DNA of 64,000 nt from the NCBI RefSeq assembly GCF_014854695.1, contig NZ_CP027557.1, positions 4,752,891-4,816,890 of the forward strand, in the 5' to 3' direction. The first letter of the stretch is position 1, and each line of letters starts with the position of its first letter. The notes below the pieces were generated by a model. The model did no database searches. It saw nothing but the letters and a program-made list of their open reading frames with translations, and was not told the DNA's origin. Shown piece after piece: positions 52,114 through 60,337 of this stretch. Origin of the DNA: Rhodococcus rhodochrous (GTDB taxonomy: Bacteria > Actinomycetota > Actinomycetes > Mycobacteriales > Mycobacteriaceae). Both the position numbers and the translations under genes were made by a program.

Positions 52114-53303
52114 GCCGCTTCCTCCTCGTCCACGGGATCCGAATCGGGTTCGAAGGCGTATCCGTAGTCGGGGACACCCGAGCGCACCGCGATGCGGCGG
52201 AGCACCAACCGTCCCCGGTCACCGATGTCGACACTGCCGGCAACGGTGCCGGTGACCCGCACCAGCGCACGCACTCCGACACCGTCGAGGTCGACGACGA
52301 CGAGTGAGTACGGCGTACGCAGACCCGGCACCGGCACGTGCACGGTGACCTCGGTGTAGACCGTCCCGGTGCGCGGCAGTTCGACGAAGGTGTACTCGGT
52401 GTCGAGCGAGCCGTCCTCGTCGATCCGGTAGCGCGGCGGGAAGTCGACCTGGTCGCTGTCGAGGAAACGGCCACCCTCCCATCGCACCTTGGCTTCGAAG
52501 GCCCGTTCGTAGGCCGCCAGCGAGATCGGGATCTCGCCGGGCAGGGTCTGTGCCGAATCGAGCACGGGCCGTGCCGGTCTCTCCCGGCGACGGACCTCGG
52601 CCGTTCCCTCCGCGACGGTCAGTCCCGACAGGCTGGCCTGTTCGACTCCGACGAGAGGTCCGGTGAGACCGGACTCCGCCATCGCGGCCAGGGCGAAGAG
52701 CGCCGAACTCGCGCCCGTCGTCGGCAGATCCGTGGTCTGGGTGGCCGCGAGCGAGGCGGCGTGCTGCGCCGGGACTCCCGCCACGACGGCCGGGGTGTCC
52801 ACCCAGGCCGTCGCGAGCGAGGCGAGATATCCCCGCTTCCTGAGCAGTCTCGGGTCCCCGTAGTCGTGGATGTCGCCGGAGGCGTTCCGCGTACGTACGG
52901 GCAGGCTGCGCGACACGCGTGCGGCGGTACGCACCTGCAGCCCGTGATCGGAGGTGAGGGCTGCCGCCGCACCGGCCGAGTTCAGGTCGACCCCGATGAC
53001 CAGTGTCCGTGGTCGCGCCGAGCCGAGGGCGTCCAGCGTCGCCGGCGCGCCCCCGAGTCGCTCGATCACCTCGAGTTCGGGATCGAGTCCGAGTCCTGCG
53101 AGCAGGACCGCGGCGTTGCTGCTCTCGGTCAGCGGCAGATCCCGGCCGACGAGGACGACGTACTCGACGGATCCGCCCGCTTCGAGCGCGGCGCGGCCCG
53201 CCTCGACGGCGAGGGTGACGGCGTCCTCGTCGTCACCGGCGATCCTGGCGTCGGGAGTACCCCAGCACGGCAGGTACGTTCCGATCGATGCGATGTAAGG
53301 CAT
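52110..53303 (-). CDS. HMG-CoA-synthase-like domain fused to C-terminal DUF35 OB-fold, cysteine-depleted
   Basis: A 397-residue two-part protein. Residues 1-250 follow the HMG-CoA synthase/KAS III pattern (IASIGTYLPCWGTPDARIAG at the start, then DAVTLAVEAGRAALEAGG). The single cysteine is at position 13, so the catalytic Cys of that family is missing. From about residue 265 it becomes a DUF35 OB-fold (VDFPPRYRIDEDGSLDTEYTF, then GTVYTEVTVHVPVPGLRTPYSL), but the four zinc-ribbon cysteines are absent. It therefore looks like a non-catalytic partner or scaffold. It is translationally coupled to the thiolase, as DUF35 and HMG-CoA synthase are in archaeal complexes. RBS AGGGAGG precedes the ATG. 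Confidence 0.8.
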   Translation of the reverse strand: MPYIASIGTYLPCWGTPDARIAGDDEDAVTLAVEAGRAALEAGGSVEYVVLVGRDLPLTESSNAAVLLAGLGLDPELEVIERLGGAPATLDALGSARPRTLVIGVDLNSAGAAAALTSDHGLQVRTAARVSRSLPVRTRNASGDIHDYGDPRLLRKRGYLASLATAWVDTPAVVAGVPAQHAASLAATQTTDLPTTGASSALFALAAMAESGLTGPLVGVEQASLSGLTVAEGTAEVRRRERPARPVLDSAQTLPGEIPISLAAYERAFEAKVRWEGGRFLDSDQVDFPPRYRIDEDGSLDTEYTFVELPRTGTVYTEVTVHVPVPGLRTPYSLVVVDLDGVGVRALVRVTGTVAGSVDIGDRGRLVLRRIAVRSGVPDYGYAFEPDSDPVDEEEAA

Positions 53304-53334
53304 TGGCCCTCCCTGAACCGGGTGCAGCCCCCGA

Positions 53335-54540
53335 CTAGGTGACTGCGCCCGCTGTCTTGAGCTCGATGATGCGCTCCCAGTCCAGACCGAGCTCCTGCAG
53401 GATCTCCTCGGTCTGGGCGGCGAACTCGGGTGCCGGTCCGGTCTGCGGCGGCGTCACGTCGAACTGCACCGGATTGGCGACGAGCTCGAGTTCCCCTGCC
53501 TTGACCAGATATTCGTTGTCGCGGACCTGCGGGTCGCTCACGACCTGCAGCGAGTCCTGGACCGGTGCCCACGGCCCGGCGAGCGTGCCGAACCGCTGGA
53601 CCCATTCCGCGAGCGGGCGGCTGCCGATGACCTCGCGCAGGATCTCGACGGCCTCGACGGTGTTCGCAGCGATCGACTGTGCGTCCGCGAAACGCGGATC
53701 GTCGATGAGGTCGGTGCGGTCGATGTGCGTGCACACATCGGCCCAGAACCTCGCCGGCTGCAGCATCACGAACGAGATGTAGCGTCCGTCCGCGGTGCCG
53801 TAGACACCCGAGAGCGGGTTCGTCGGGGCGCCGTGGCCACCGGCCTTCGGCGCTTCCATGTGCTGCCCGAGATGCGCGGACAGTGCGATGGTGTGGCCCA
53901 TCGCCCACACCCCGCTGCTGAGCAGCGAGACGTCGACCACCGAGGGTTCGCCCGTGCGTTCACGCTTGAACAACGCCGCCGCGATACCGCCGGCGAGGTT
54001 CGTGCCCGAGATCGTGTCGCCGAAGGCGGGTCCGGGAGGTGCGATCATCCCCTCGATGCCGGGCGGGGTGAGCGTCGCGGCGACACCGGCGCGCGCCCAG
54101 AAGGCCGTCATGTCGTATCCGCCCTTGCCGGACTCGACGCCGCGCGGGCCGAGCGCACTCCCCCGCGCGTAGACGATCTTCGGGTTGACCGCACGGATGT
54201 CGTCGACGTCGATCTGCAGCTTGGTCCGCACCTTGGGCAGGAAACTGGTGAGGAAGACGTCGGCGGTGCGCACGAGCTCGAGCAGCACCTCACGGCCCTC
54301 GGGAATCGAGATGTCCAGGCCGAGGCTGCGCTTGCCGCGATTGGCGTGCTCGACATTCGGATTCGGATCACCTTCGACACGAAGGGTTCCCGTCTGCCGC
54401 AGACCCCGCTGCGGGTCGCCCGTCACCGCGTGCTCGATCTTGACGACGTCGGCGCCCCACTCCGCGAGCACCGCACCCGCAGAGGGAACGAAACCGTACA
54501 TCGCGACCTCGACGACGCGGACGCCGTCGAGTGGCTTCAC
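53335..54540 (-). CDS. CaiB/BaiF family CoA-transferase
   Basis: A 401-residue class III CoA-transferase. Signatures: GVRVVEVAMYGFVPSAGAVLAEWGADVVKIEH at the start, NRGKRSLGLDISIPEGRE, and GGYDMTAFWARAG carrying the expected catalytic Asp. It should move CoA between a donor acyl-CoA and the pathway acid, an alternative to ATP-dependent ligation. It is the second gene of the leftward operon; its ATG overlaps the aldehyde dehydrogenase stop (54537-54540), so the acid made by that enzyme is its likely substrate. Confidence 0.9.
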   Translation of the reverse strand: MKPLDGVRVVEVAMYGFVPSAGAVLAEWGADVVKIEHAVTGDPQRGLRQTGTLRVEGDPNPNVEHANRGKRSLGLDISIPEGREVLLELVRTADVFLTSFLPKVRTKLQIDVDDIRAVNPKIVYARGSALGPRGVESGKGGYDMTAFWARAGVAATLTPPGIEGMIAPPGPAFGDTISGTNLAGGIAAALFKRERTGEPSVVDVSLLSSGVWAMGHTIALSAHLGQHMEAPKAGGHGAPTNPLSGVYGTADGRYISFVMLQPARFWADVCTHIDRTDLIDDPRFADAQSIAANTVEAVEILREVIGSRPLAEWVQRFGTLAGPWAPVQDSLQVVSDPQVRDNEYLVKAGELELVANPVQFDVTPPQTGPAPEFAAQTEEILQELGLDWERIIELKTAGAVT

Positions 54541-56033
54541 GACGTCACCACCTTCGAGAACGCCTTGAGCTGCTGGAACTCCTCGAGTCCGGCCCTGCCC
54601 ATCTCACGGCCGATGCCGGACTGCTTGTAACCGCCGAACGGGACGTCGGGGCTGAAGTAGTTGCCGCCGTTGACGGAGAAGGTGCCGGTGCGGATCCGGC
54701 GTCCGATCGCGATGCCGCGCTCCTCGTCGGCGGTGAGCACACCACCGGACAGGCCGTACTTGGAGTTGTTGGCGATCCGCACGGCATCGTCGTCGCCGTC
54801 GAACGGGATGACGGCGAGGACCGGTCCGAAGACCTCCTCCTGTGCGATCTCGCTGTCGGGGTCGACGTTCGCGAGCAGGGTGGGCTTGTAAAACCAGCCC
54901 GGATCGACCTTCTCGCCACCGGTGACGAGGGTCGCGCCGTCCGCCACGGCGCGCTCGACCATGCCGTGGATCTTCTCGCGTTGCTTCTCGCTGATGACCG
55001 GGCCCATGTAGATCTTCGGGTTCGACGGATCGCCGTAGGGCACGTTCTGCATCATCCCGGCGACCTGCGCGACGATCTCGTCGTGCTTGTCGCGGGGGAC
55101 GAGCAGACGCGTCGTCAGCGCGCATCCCTGTCCGGCGTGCGAGCAGATGCTGAAGGCGGCGAACTGTGCGGCGGTCGCGAAGTCGGCGTCCTCGAGCACG
55201 ATGAGGGCCGACTTGCCTCCGAGCTCGAGGAAGACCTTCTTGAGCGAGTCGGCGGCGGCGGCCATGATCTTCTTGCCCACGGGGGTCGAACCGGTGAAGG
55301 TGACGACGTCGACGTCCGGATGGGTGGTCATGAGCTCGCCCGGTGCGACCTGCGACGACGAGATGATGTTGACGACGCCGGCCGGGATGTCGGTGTGCTC
55401 GGCGATGACCTCGGCGAGAGCCTGGGTGACGAGCGGAGTGTCGGGTGCGCCCTTGAGCACGATCGTGCAGCCTGCGGCGAGCGCCGCGGGGAGCTTCGCC
55501 ATCGCCAGCTGGGTCGGGTAGTTGTAGGCGACGATCGCGGCGACGACGCCGGCAGCCTCCTTCTCCACCCAGCGACGGTGCGGCTGTCCTCGGAAATCGA
55601 CCTCGCCGAGGTCTTCGGTGAACTCGGTGGTGCGCAGCAGGTCGGCGTAGTACTTCACGATCTCGATCGGCGCGTCGAGCTGGTTGCCGTAGGTGAGAAT
55701 CCGCGGGGCGCCTACCTCGGCGATCGTCAGTTCGCGCAGTTCCTCGATGTTGTCGCGCAGGGCCTGGTAGAGCTGATCGAGGCACTTGATCCGGAACTCG
55801 ACGTCGGTCGACCAGGTGGTCGTGTCGAATGCGCGTCGCGCTGCGCGGATGGCGGCTTCGGCTTCCTCGACGCCTGCGTCGGGAGCATGTCCCACCAGTT
55901 CGCCGGTCGCCGGGTTGTAGGACGCGAACGTGCGCTCGGCGGTGACGAGCTTCCCGTCGATCAGCAGCCGCTTCGTCACTTCGGTGGTCGCGGTGTCGGC
56001 CACCGCGGTGGCTCCGTTCTCCTGCACTGACAT
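54537..56033 (-). CDS. NAD(P)-dependent aldehyde dehydrogenase
   Basis: A 498-residue aldehyde dehydrogenase, standard length. The catalytic Cys is in HAGQGCALTTR, the general base Glu in LELGGKSA, and the cofactor loop is TFTGSTPVGKK. It oxidises an aldehyde to a carboxylic acid. It is the first gene of the leftward operon, with GAGGAG before the ATG and a GAGAAT/ATTCTC palindrome 30 bases further upstream. The next gene, a CoA-transferase, would activate the acid. The aldehyde may come from the alcohol and aldehyde steps of the divergent operon. Confidence 0.93.
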   Translation of the reverse strand: MSVQENGATAVADTATTEVTKRLLIDGKLVTAERTFASYNPATGELVGHAPDAGVEEAEAAIRAARRAFDTTTWSTDVEFRIKCLDQLYQALRDNIEELRELTIAEVGAPRILTYGNQLDAPIEIVKYYADLLRTTEFTEDLGEVDFRGQPHRRWVEKEAAGVVAAIVAYNYPTQLAMAKLPAALAAGCTIVLKGAPDTPLVTQALAEVIAEHTDIPAGVVNIISSSQVAPGELMTTHPDVDVVTFTGSTPVGKKIMAAAADSLKKVFLELGGKSALIVLEDADFATAAQFAAFSICSHAGQGCALTTRLLVPRDKHDEIVAQVAGMMQNVPYGDPSNPKIYMGPVISEKQREKIHGMVERAVADGATLVTGGEKVDPGWFYKPTLLANVDPDSEIAQEEVFGPVLAVIPFDGDDDAVRIANNSKYGLSGGVLTADEERGIAIGRRIRTGTFSVNGGNYFSPDVPFGGYKQSGIGREMGRAGLEEFQQLKAFSKVVTS

Positions 56034-56062
56034 CCCATCTCCTCGTATCGTCCGGAAATCAC

Positions 56063-56080
56063 ATTCTCAGATCAGAGAAT
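56063..56080. promoter_or_regulatory. Palindrome ATTCTC-N6-GAGAAT upstream of aldehyde dehydrogenase
   Basis: Perfect six-base arms around six central bases, 30 bases before the aldehyde dehydrogenase ATG. The arms equal the half-sites of the perfect palindrome at 36589 but in the opposite order. It lies in the AT-rich part of the 210-base divergent promoter region. Confidence 0.6.
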
Positions 56081-56205
56081 TAATCTGTTCGACTTTCGAG
56101 AACTCTAGCAAGGGGCAGCGCGGCAGGATAGCCCCGAAAGTGACCTCCGCCACGTAACGACGGCATGCATGGGCGAATTCTCCGGGTCTTGCGGCGCTCA
56201 ATCGC

Positions 56206-56224
56206 GCGAGAGTATGGTTCTCGC
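56206..56224. promoter_or_regulatory. Palindrome GCGAGA-N7-TCTCGC upstream of the TauD-type gene
   Basis: Perfect six-base arms 20 bases before the GTG of the dioxygenase gene. The inner 15 bases (56208-56222) match the perfect palindrome at 36589 at 11 of 15 positions. It is likely the same operator type, on the rightward side of the divergent region. Confidence 0.6.
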
Positions 56225-56243
56225 AACCGGAAGGGAGATTCTT

Positions 56244-57053
56244 GTGATCAGCACTACAGCCCTCAGCCCGTCACTCGGTGTGGAAGTCACTGGCCTGGAC
56301 AGCCTCGACGACGAGCGTGTGGTCGCCCAGCTGCTCGAAGCACTCAAATGGCGTGGCGTACTTCTTGTTCGCGGTATTCACCTCGACGACGAGGCCCAGC
56401 TCGCCTTCAGCCGCAAGCTCGGCAAGGTCGTCATGCCCGCCCCCGGGCAGGAGATCTTCACCGTCTCGCTCGACCCCGCCAAGACGCCGTCGGCCGAATA
56501 CCTCAAAGGCACGTTCCACTGGCACATCGACGACACCACCAACGAGGTGCCGGCGAAGGCCACCACGCTCACCGCCCGCCACGTCGCAATGGTCGGTGGC
56601 GGAACGGAATTCGCCAGCACCTACGCCGCCTACGAGAATCTTCCCGACCACGAGAAGAAGCGGTACGAAGGCCTGCGTGTCGTCCACAGCTTCGAAGCCG
56701 CCCAGCGGCTCGTCTACCCCGATCCGACCGAAGAGCAGGTGGCGCGCTGGCGCGCCCTCGCGCCGCGTGAATCGTCGCTGGTGTGGGAACGCCGCGACGG
56801 TCGTCGGTCCCTCGTCATCGGTGCCACCGCAGACCACATCGTCGGCATGCGCCCCGAGGAGAGCCGCGAACTCCTCGACGAACTGCTCGCCTGGACCACC
56901 CAGGAACGCTTCTCCTACTCCCACGAATGGGCCGTGGGCGATCTCGTCGTCTGGGACAACACCGGCATGCTGCACCGGGCACTGCCCTACGACCCGTCGT
57001 CCGAGCGCCTCATGCGCCGCACCACGATCGTCGGTGACGAACCGTGGCAGTGA
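56244..57053 (+). CDS. TauD/TfdA-family Fe(II)/2-oxoglutarate-dependent dioxygenase
   Basis: A 269-residue non-heme iron oxygenase. The 2-His-1-carboxylate triad is visible as His94 and Asp96 in WHIDDT and the distal His244 in GMLHRALPY; the Arg that holds 2-oxoglutarate follows in LMRRTTI. It hydroxylates or cleaves its substrate with O2 and 2-oxoglutarate. I use the GTG at 56244 because GGAAGGGAG lies eight bases upstream; the earlier in-frame ATG at 56214 is inside the palindromic operator. It is the first gene of the rightward operon. Confidence 0.88.
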   Translation: MISTTALSPSLGVEVTGLDSLDDERVVAQLLEALKWRGVLLVRGIHLDDEAQLAFSRKLGKVVMPAPGQEIFTVSLDPAKTPSAEYLKGTFHWHIDDTTNEVPAKATTLTARHVAMVGGGTEFASTYAAYENLPDHEKKRYEGLRVVHSFEAAQRLVYPDPTEEQVARWRALAPRESSLVWERRDGRRSLVIGATADHIVGMRPEESRELLDELLAWTTQERFSYSHEWAVGDLVVWDNTGMLHRALPYDPSSERLMRRTTIVGDEPWQ

Positions 57054-57754
57054 AGACAGCGGTCGTCACGGGCGGAAGCTCCGGAATCGGCAAGGCAATC
57101 GCCGAACGCCTGCGCAAGGACGGCCACCAGGTCGCGGTGCTCGATCTCAACCCCTCCGGTGAGGAGCTCGAGTACAAGGTCGACGTCTCCGACCGCGCAC
57201 AGGTCGACGACGCCTTCACCCGGATCCGCGAGCAGCTCGGCCCCGTCACGATTCTCGTCAACGGCGCGGGTCTCGAGCTCTACAAGCGCTTCCACAACAT
57301 CGACTACGCGACCTGGCAGAAGGTTGTCGACGTCAACCTCGGCGGCGTCTTCCACTGCGTGCAGGCCGCCCTGCCCGACATGCTCGAGGCCGGCTGGGGA
57401 CGCATCGTCAACATCTCGTCGTCGAGCGCGCAGTCGGGTCAGCAGTTCATGACCGCCTACGTCTCGTCCAAGGCCGGCGTCAACGGACTCACCAAATCAC
57501 TTGCGCTGGAATACGGTCCGTCCGGCATCACCGTCAACGCCGTACCGCCGGGCTTCGTCGAGACCCCCATGCTGCACCGCTCCGCCGAGAAGGGTCTGCT
57601 CGGCGGCACCATCGACGAACACATCCAGCGCACCCCGGTCCGCCGCGTCGGGCAGCCCGAGGACATCGCCGCCGCGTGTTCCTTCCTGATCTCCGAAGAA
57701 GCCGGATACATCACCGGTCAGATCCTCGGGGTCAACGGTGGGCGCAACACCTGA
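57050..57754 (+). CDS. Short-chain dehydrogenase/reductase
   Basis: A 234-residue classical SDR. Cofactor motif TGGSSGIG near residue 8, NGAG in ILVNGAGLELY, catalytic Ser in NISSSSAQ, and YVSSK with Tyr and Lys. The start overlaps the dioxygenase stop; I choose the GTG at 57050, which gives a GTGA overlap, over the GTG at 57044. It may oxidise an alcohol formed by the preceding oxygenase. Confidence 0.88.
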   Translation: MKTAVVTGGSSGIGKAIAERLRKDGHQVAVLDLNPSGEELEYKVDVSDRAQVDDAFTRIREQLGPVTILVNGAGLELYKRFHNIDYATWQKVVDVNLGGVFHCVQAALPDMLEAGWGRIVNISSSSAQSGQQFMTAYVSSKAGVNGLTKSLALEYGPSGITVNAVPPGFVETPMLHRSAEKGLLGGTIDEHIQRTPVRRVGQPEDIAAACSFLISEEAGYITGQILGVNGGRNT

Positions 57755-57795
57755 GACATCCCCATCTGCCGAACCCGAACCGAAAGGACAATCCA

Positions 57796-58656
57796 GTGGG
57801 ACGTGTAGAAGGCAAGGTCGCTTTCATCACCGGTGCAGCCCGCGGTCAGGGCCGCAGCCACGCGGTCAAGCTCGCCTCCGAAGGTGCCGACATCATCGCG
57901 GTCGACATCTGCAAGAACATCGACTCCATGGGCTACGCGATGGCGACGCCCGAGGACCTCGAGGAAACGGTGCGCCTGGTCGAGAAGGAAGGCCGACGCA
58001 TCGTCGCCATCGAGGCCGACGTGCGCGACGCCGCGCAGATGAACGCCGCCGTGGAACAGGGCATCGCCGAGCTCGGCAAGCTCGACATCGTCGTCGCCCA
58101 GGCCGGCGTCGCCGGCATGAAGGGCGAACCACAGACCCAGGCGTGGACCGACGTGGTCAACACCAATCTCGTCGGCACCATGAACGCCGTACAGGCCGCG
58201 CTTCCGCACCTGTCCGAAGGCGCATCGATCATCGCGACCGGCTCCACCGCCGCACTCATGGACGTCTCGAAGGTCGACCAGCCCGGCAAGGACCTCGGCG
58301 GCGTCGCCTACGTGTTCTCCAAGCGCGCACTGGCACAGTACATCCACACCCTCGCTACACATCTGGCTCCGCGTGGTATCCGCGCCAACACACTGCACCC
58401 CACCAACTGCAATACCGACATGTTGCAGAGCGAACCGATGTACCGGTCCTTCCGTCCCGACCTCGACAAGCCCACCCGGCAGGATGCAGAGCCCGCTTTC
58501 GGTGTGCAGCAGGCGATGTCGATTCCGTATATCGAACCCGAGGATTCGAGCAACATGGTGCTCTTCCTCGCCTCCGACGAGTCGCGCTACGTCACCGGCA
58601 TGCAGATGCGCGTCGACGGCGGCGGCTATCTCAAGTGGTACGACTTCCATATCTGA
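57796..58656 (+). CDS. Mycofactocin-type SDR family oxidoreductase
   Basis: A 286-residue SDR of the mycofactocin-coupled subfamily. The N-terminal sequence GRVEGKVAFITGAARGQGR and the following SHAVKLASEGADIIAVDIC are close to the family model. The insert between strand 2 and helix 3 (residues 37-60, MGYAMATPEDLEETVRLVE) is also typical. Such enzymes hold NAD tightly and pass electrons to the redox peptide mycofactocin, as for alcohols with no good NAD turnover. Tyr and Lys of the active site fall in YVFSKRAL. It starts at a GTG and is followed by a ferredoxin and P450. No mycofactocin biosynthesis gene is in the window. Confidence 0.9.
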   Translation: MGRVEGKVAFITGAARGQGRSHAVKLASEGADIIAVDICKNIDSMGYAMATPEDLEETVRLVEKEGRRIVAIEADVRDAAQMNAAVEQGIAELGKLDIVVAQAGVAGMKGEPQTQAWTDVVNTNLVGTMNAVQAALPHLSEGASIIATGSTAALMDVSKVDQPGKDLGGVAYVFSKRALAQYIHTLATHLAPRGIRANTLHPTNCNTDMLQSEPMYRSFRPDLDKPTRQDAEPAFGVQQAMSIPYIEPEDSSNMVLFLASDESRYVTGMQMRVDGGGYLKWYDFHI

Positions 58657-58660
58657 CCGT

Positions 58661-58675
58661 CCCGTCGCGGACGGG
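58661..58675. terminator. Short hairpin between SDR and ferredoxin genes
   Basis: A six-base stem (CCCGTC/GACGGG) with a GCG loop lies four bases after the SDR stop, in an 82-base gap. It may act as a weak terminator or a processing site; the operon otherwise continues to the ferredoxin. Confidence 0.35.
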
Positions 58676-58738
58676 CCCGGCGTATGCGAGGACGTTTACA
58701 GCCCGAACAAACTCACACCCTCTACCGGGAGGAACATC

Positions 58739-58930
58739 GTGAAGGTGAAAGTCGACCCCGAGCGCTGCCAGGGCCACACCCTGTGCGCCATGGCAGCACC
58801 GGACGTCTTCGAACTCAGTGACATCGACGGGCACGCCACCGCCGTCGTCGAAGACGTTCCCGCCCATCTGGAGGAGGCCGTGCGCGAAGCCGCCCGGTCC
58901 TGCCCTGAGCAGGCCATTCAGATCTCCTGA
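58739..58930 (+). CDS. Ferredoxin with atypical C-X2-H-X2-C cluster motif
   Basis: A 63-residue ferredoxin. The cluster motif is Cys10, His13, Cys16 and Cys55-Pro56: the position of the usual second cysteine is His. This matches the mycobacterial/rhodococcal ferredoxins of the CXX(X)XXC(X)nCP type that hold a 3Fe-4S cluster (or a 4Fe-4S cluster with a non-cysteine ligand) and feed electrons to P450s. The start is a GTG behind GGGAGGA. It lies 47 bases before a P450 gene, so it is the likely redox partner. No ferredoxin reductase gene is nearby. Confidence 0.9.
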   Translation: MKVKVDPERCQGHTLCAMAAPDVFELSDIDGHATAVVEDVPAHLEEAVREAARSCPEQAIQIS

Positions 58931-58977
58931 CCACCAACGTTTCGACAGCCCCGATCGAAGCGTCAGAGAGGACAGTC

Positions 58978-60324
58978 ATGAGCGTCGACGACGTCGTTGC
59001 CGACACATCCCACCGCACTCCGGTCTACCAGTTCGACCGGCACGCACCCGACTACCGCGACAACTTCCTTCCGATCACGGAAGAGATGCAGTCGAAATGC
59101 CCGATGGCCTGGTCGGACACCCACGGCGGCCACTGGGTCGCCGCGGGCAGCGACGAGGTGTTCAACCTCGTCCGATCCCCGAACGTCTCCAACGACCACG
59201 ACATCAAAGGTGTCCGAAAAGGCTACAAGGGCATCATGATTCCGACAGCCGAACGCGCTTCCGGCGTGCGCGGCGGAATCCTGGAGATGGACGACCCCGA
59301 GCACCGGGAGTTCCGCGCCCTGCTCAACCCCTACCTCTCGCCCGCAGCGATCAAGAAGTGGATCCCCGTCATCGACGAGGTCGTGCGTGCGAGCCTCGAC
59401 GAGAAGATCGAGAGCGGACGGATCGACTTCGTCGACGATCTCGCGAACATCGTGCCGGCCGTCATCACCCTCGCCATGCTCGGTGTCCCCATCAAGAAGT
59501 GGGAGGTGTACTGCGAGCCGGTCCACGCCGCGATCTACACCCCGCCGGACTCCCCGGACATCGCCCGCGTCGGCGAACTGCACCGCAACATGGGCATCGA
59601 CCTGATCACGAACCTGTTCGAGATCCGCGAGAAGCCCCGCCCCGGCCTGATCAACGCGATCGCCGACGTCGAGGTGCTCGGTGAGAAGCCCGACGACATG
59701 GAGCTTCTCGGCATCCTCAGCCTGCTGATCGGTGGCGGCTTCGACACCACCACGGCGCTGACCTCGCACGCACTCGAGTGGCTGAGCCAGAACCCCGACG
59801 AGCGCGAACGTCTCAGCCGGGAACGCGACAGCCTGCTCGACAGCGCCACCGAGGAGTTCCTGCGGTACTTCACCCCGTCGCCGGGCGACGGTCGCACGTT
59901 CTCCGCCGACTGCGAGTTCAAGGGGACGCAGTTCAAGGAAGGCGAGCGCCTGTGGCTGTCGTGGGCGATGGCCAACCGCGACCCGGCACTGTTCGACGAT
60001 CCGAACTCGATCGATATGGAGCGAAAGGGTAACCGCCACTTCAGCTTCGGCCTGGGAGTTCACCGGTGCATCGGCTCGAACCTGGCACGTACCGTGTTCA
60101 AGCGCATGCTCCTCGCCGTGCTCGACCGGATGCCCGACTACAAGTGCGATCCGGAGACGACGGTGCACTACGACTCCATCGGCGTCATCCAGGGCATGCG
60201 GCATCTCCCGGCGACGTTCACACCGGGCAAGCGCCTCGGCGCCGGCCTCGATGAGACGCTGGAGAAGCTGCAGGTCCAGATCGACGAGCAGGAGCTCGCC
60301 GCTCCGATCACGGCACAGAAGTAA
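58978..60324 (+). CDS. Cytochrome P450 monooxygenase
   Basis: A 448-residue P450. The I-helix has the acid-alcohol pair Asp256-Thr257 in GGGFDTTTAL, the ExxR motif is EEFLR, and the heme loop FSFGLGVHRCIG gives Cys364. The features fit a normal monooxygenase fed by the ferredoxin coded just upstream. The 45-residue C-terminal extension after the heme region (HLPATFTPGKRLG, then an acidic helix) is somewhat long. Within the operon it lies between redox SDRs and the DUF35-thiolase. The substrate is probably hydrophobic; I cannot place it in a CYP family with certainty. Confidence 0.92.
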   Translation: MSVDDVVADTSHRTPVYQFDRHAPDYRDNFLPITEEMQSKCPMAWSDTHGGHWVAAGSDEVFNLVRSPNVSNDHDIKGVRKGYKGIMIPTAERASGVRGGILEMDDPEHREFRALLNPYLSPAAIKKWIPVIDEVVRASLDEKIESGRIDFVDDLANIVPAVITLAMLGVPIKKWEVYCEPVHAAIYTPPDSPDIARVGELHRNMGIDLITNLFEIREKPRPGLINAIADVEVLGEKPDDMELLGILSLLIGGGFDTTTALTSHALEWLSQNPDERERLSRERDSLLDSATEEFLRYFTPSPGDGRTFSADCEFKGTQFKEGERLWLSWAMANRDPALFDDPNSIDMERKGNRHFSFGLGVHRCIGSNLARTVFKRMLLAVLDRMPDYKCDPETTVHYDSIGVIQGMRHLPATFTPGKRLGAGLDETLEKLQVQIDEQELAAPITAQK

Positions 60325-60337
60325 GGAAACGGCTCAA

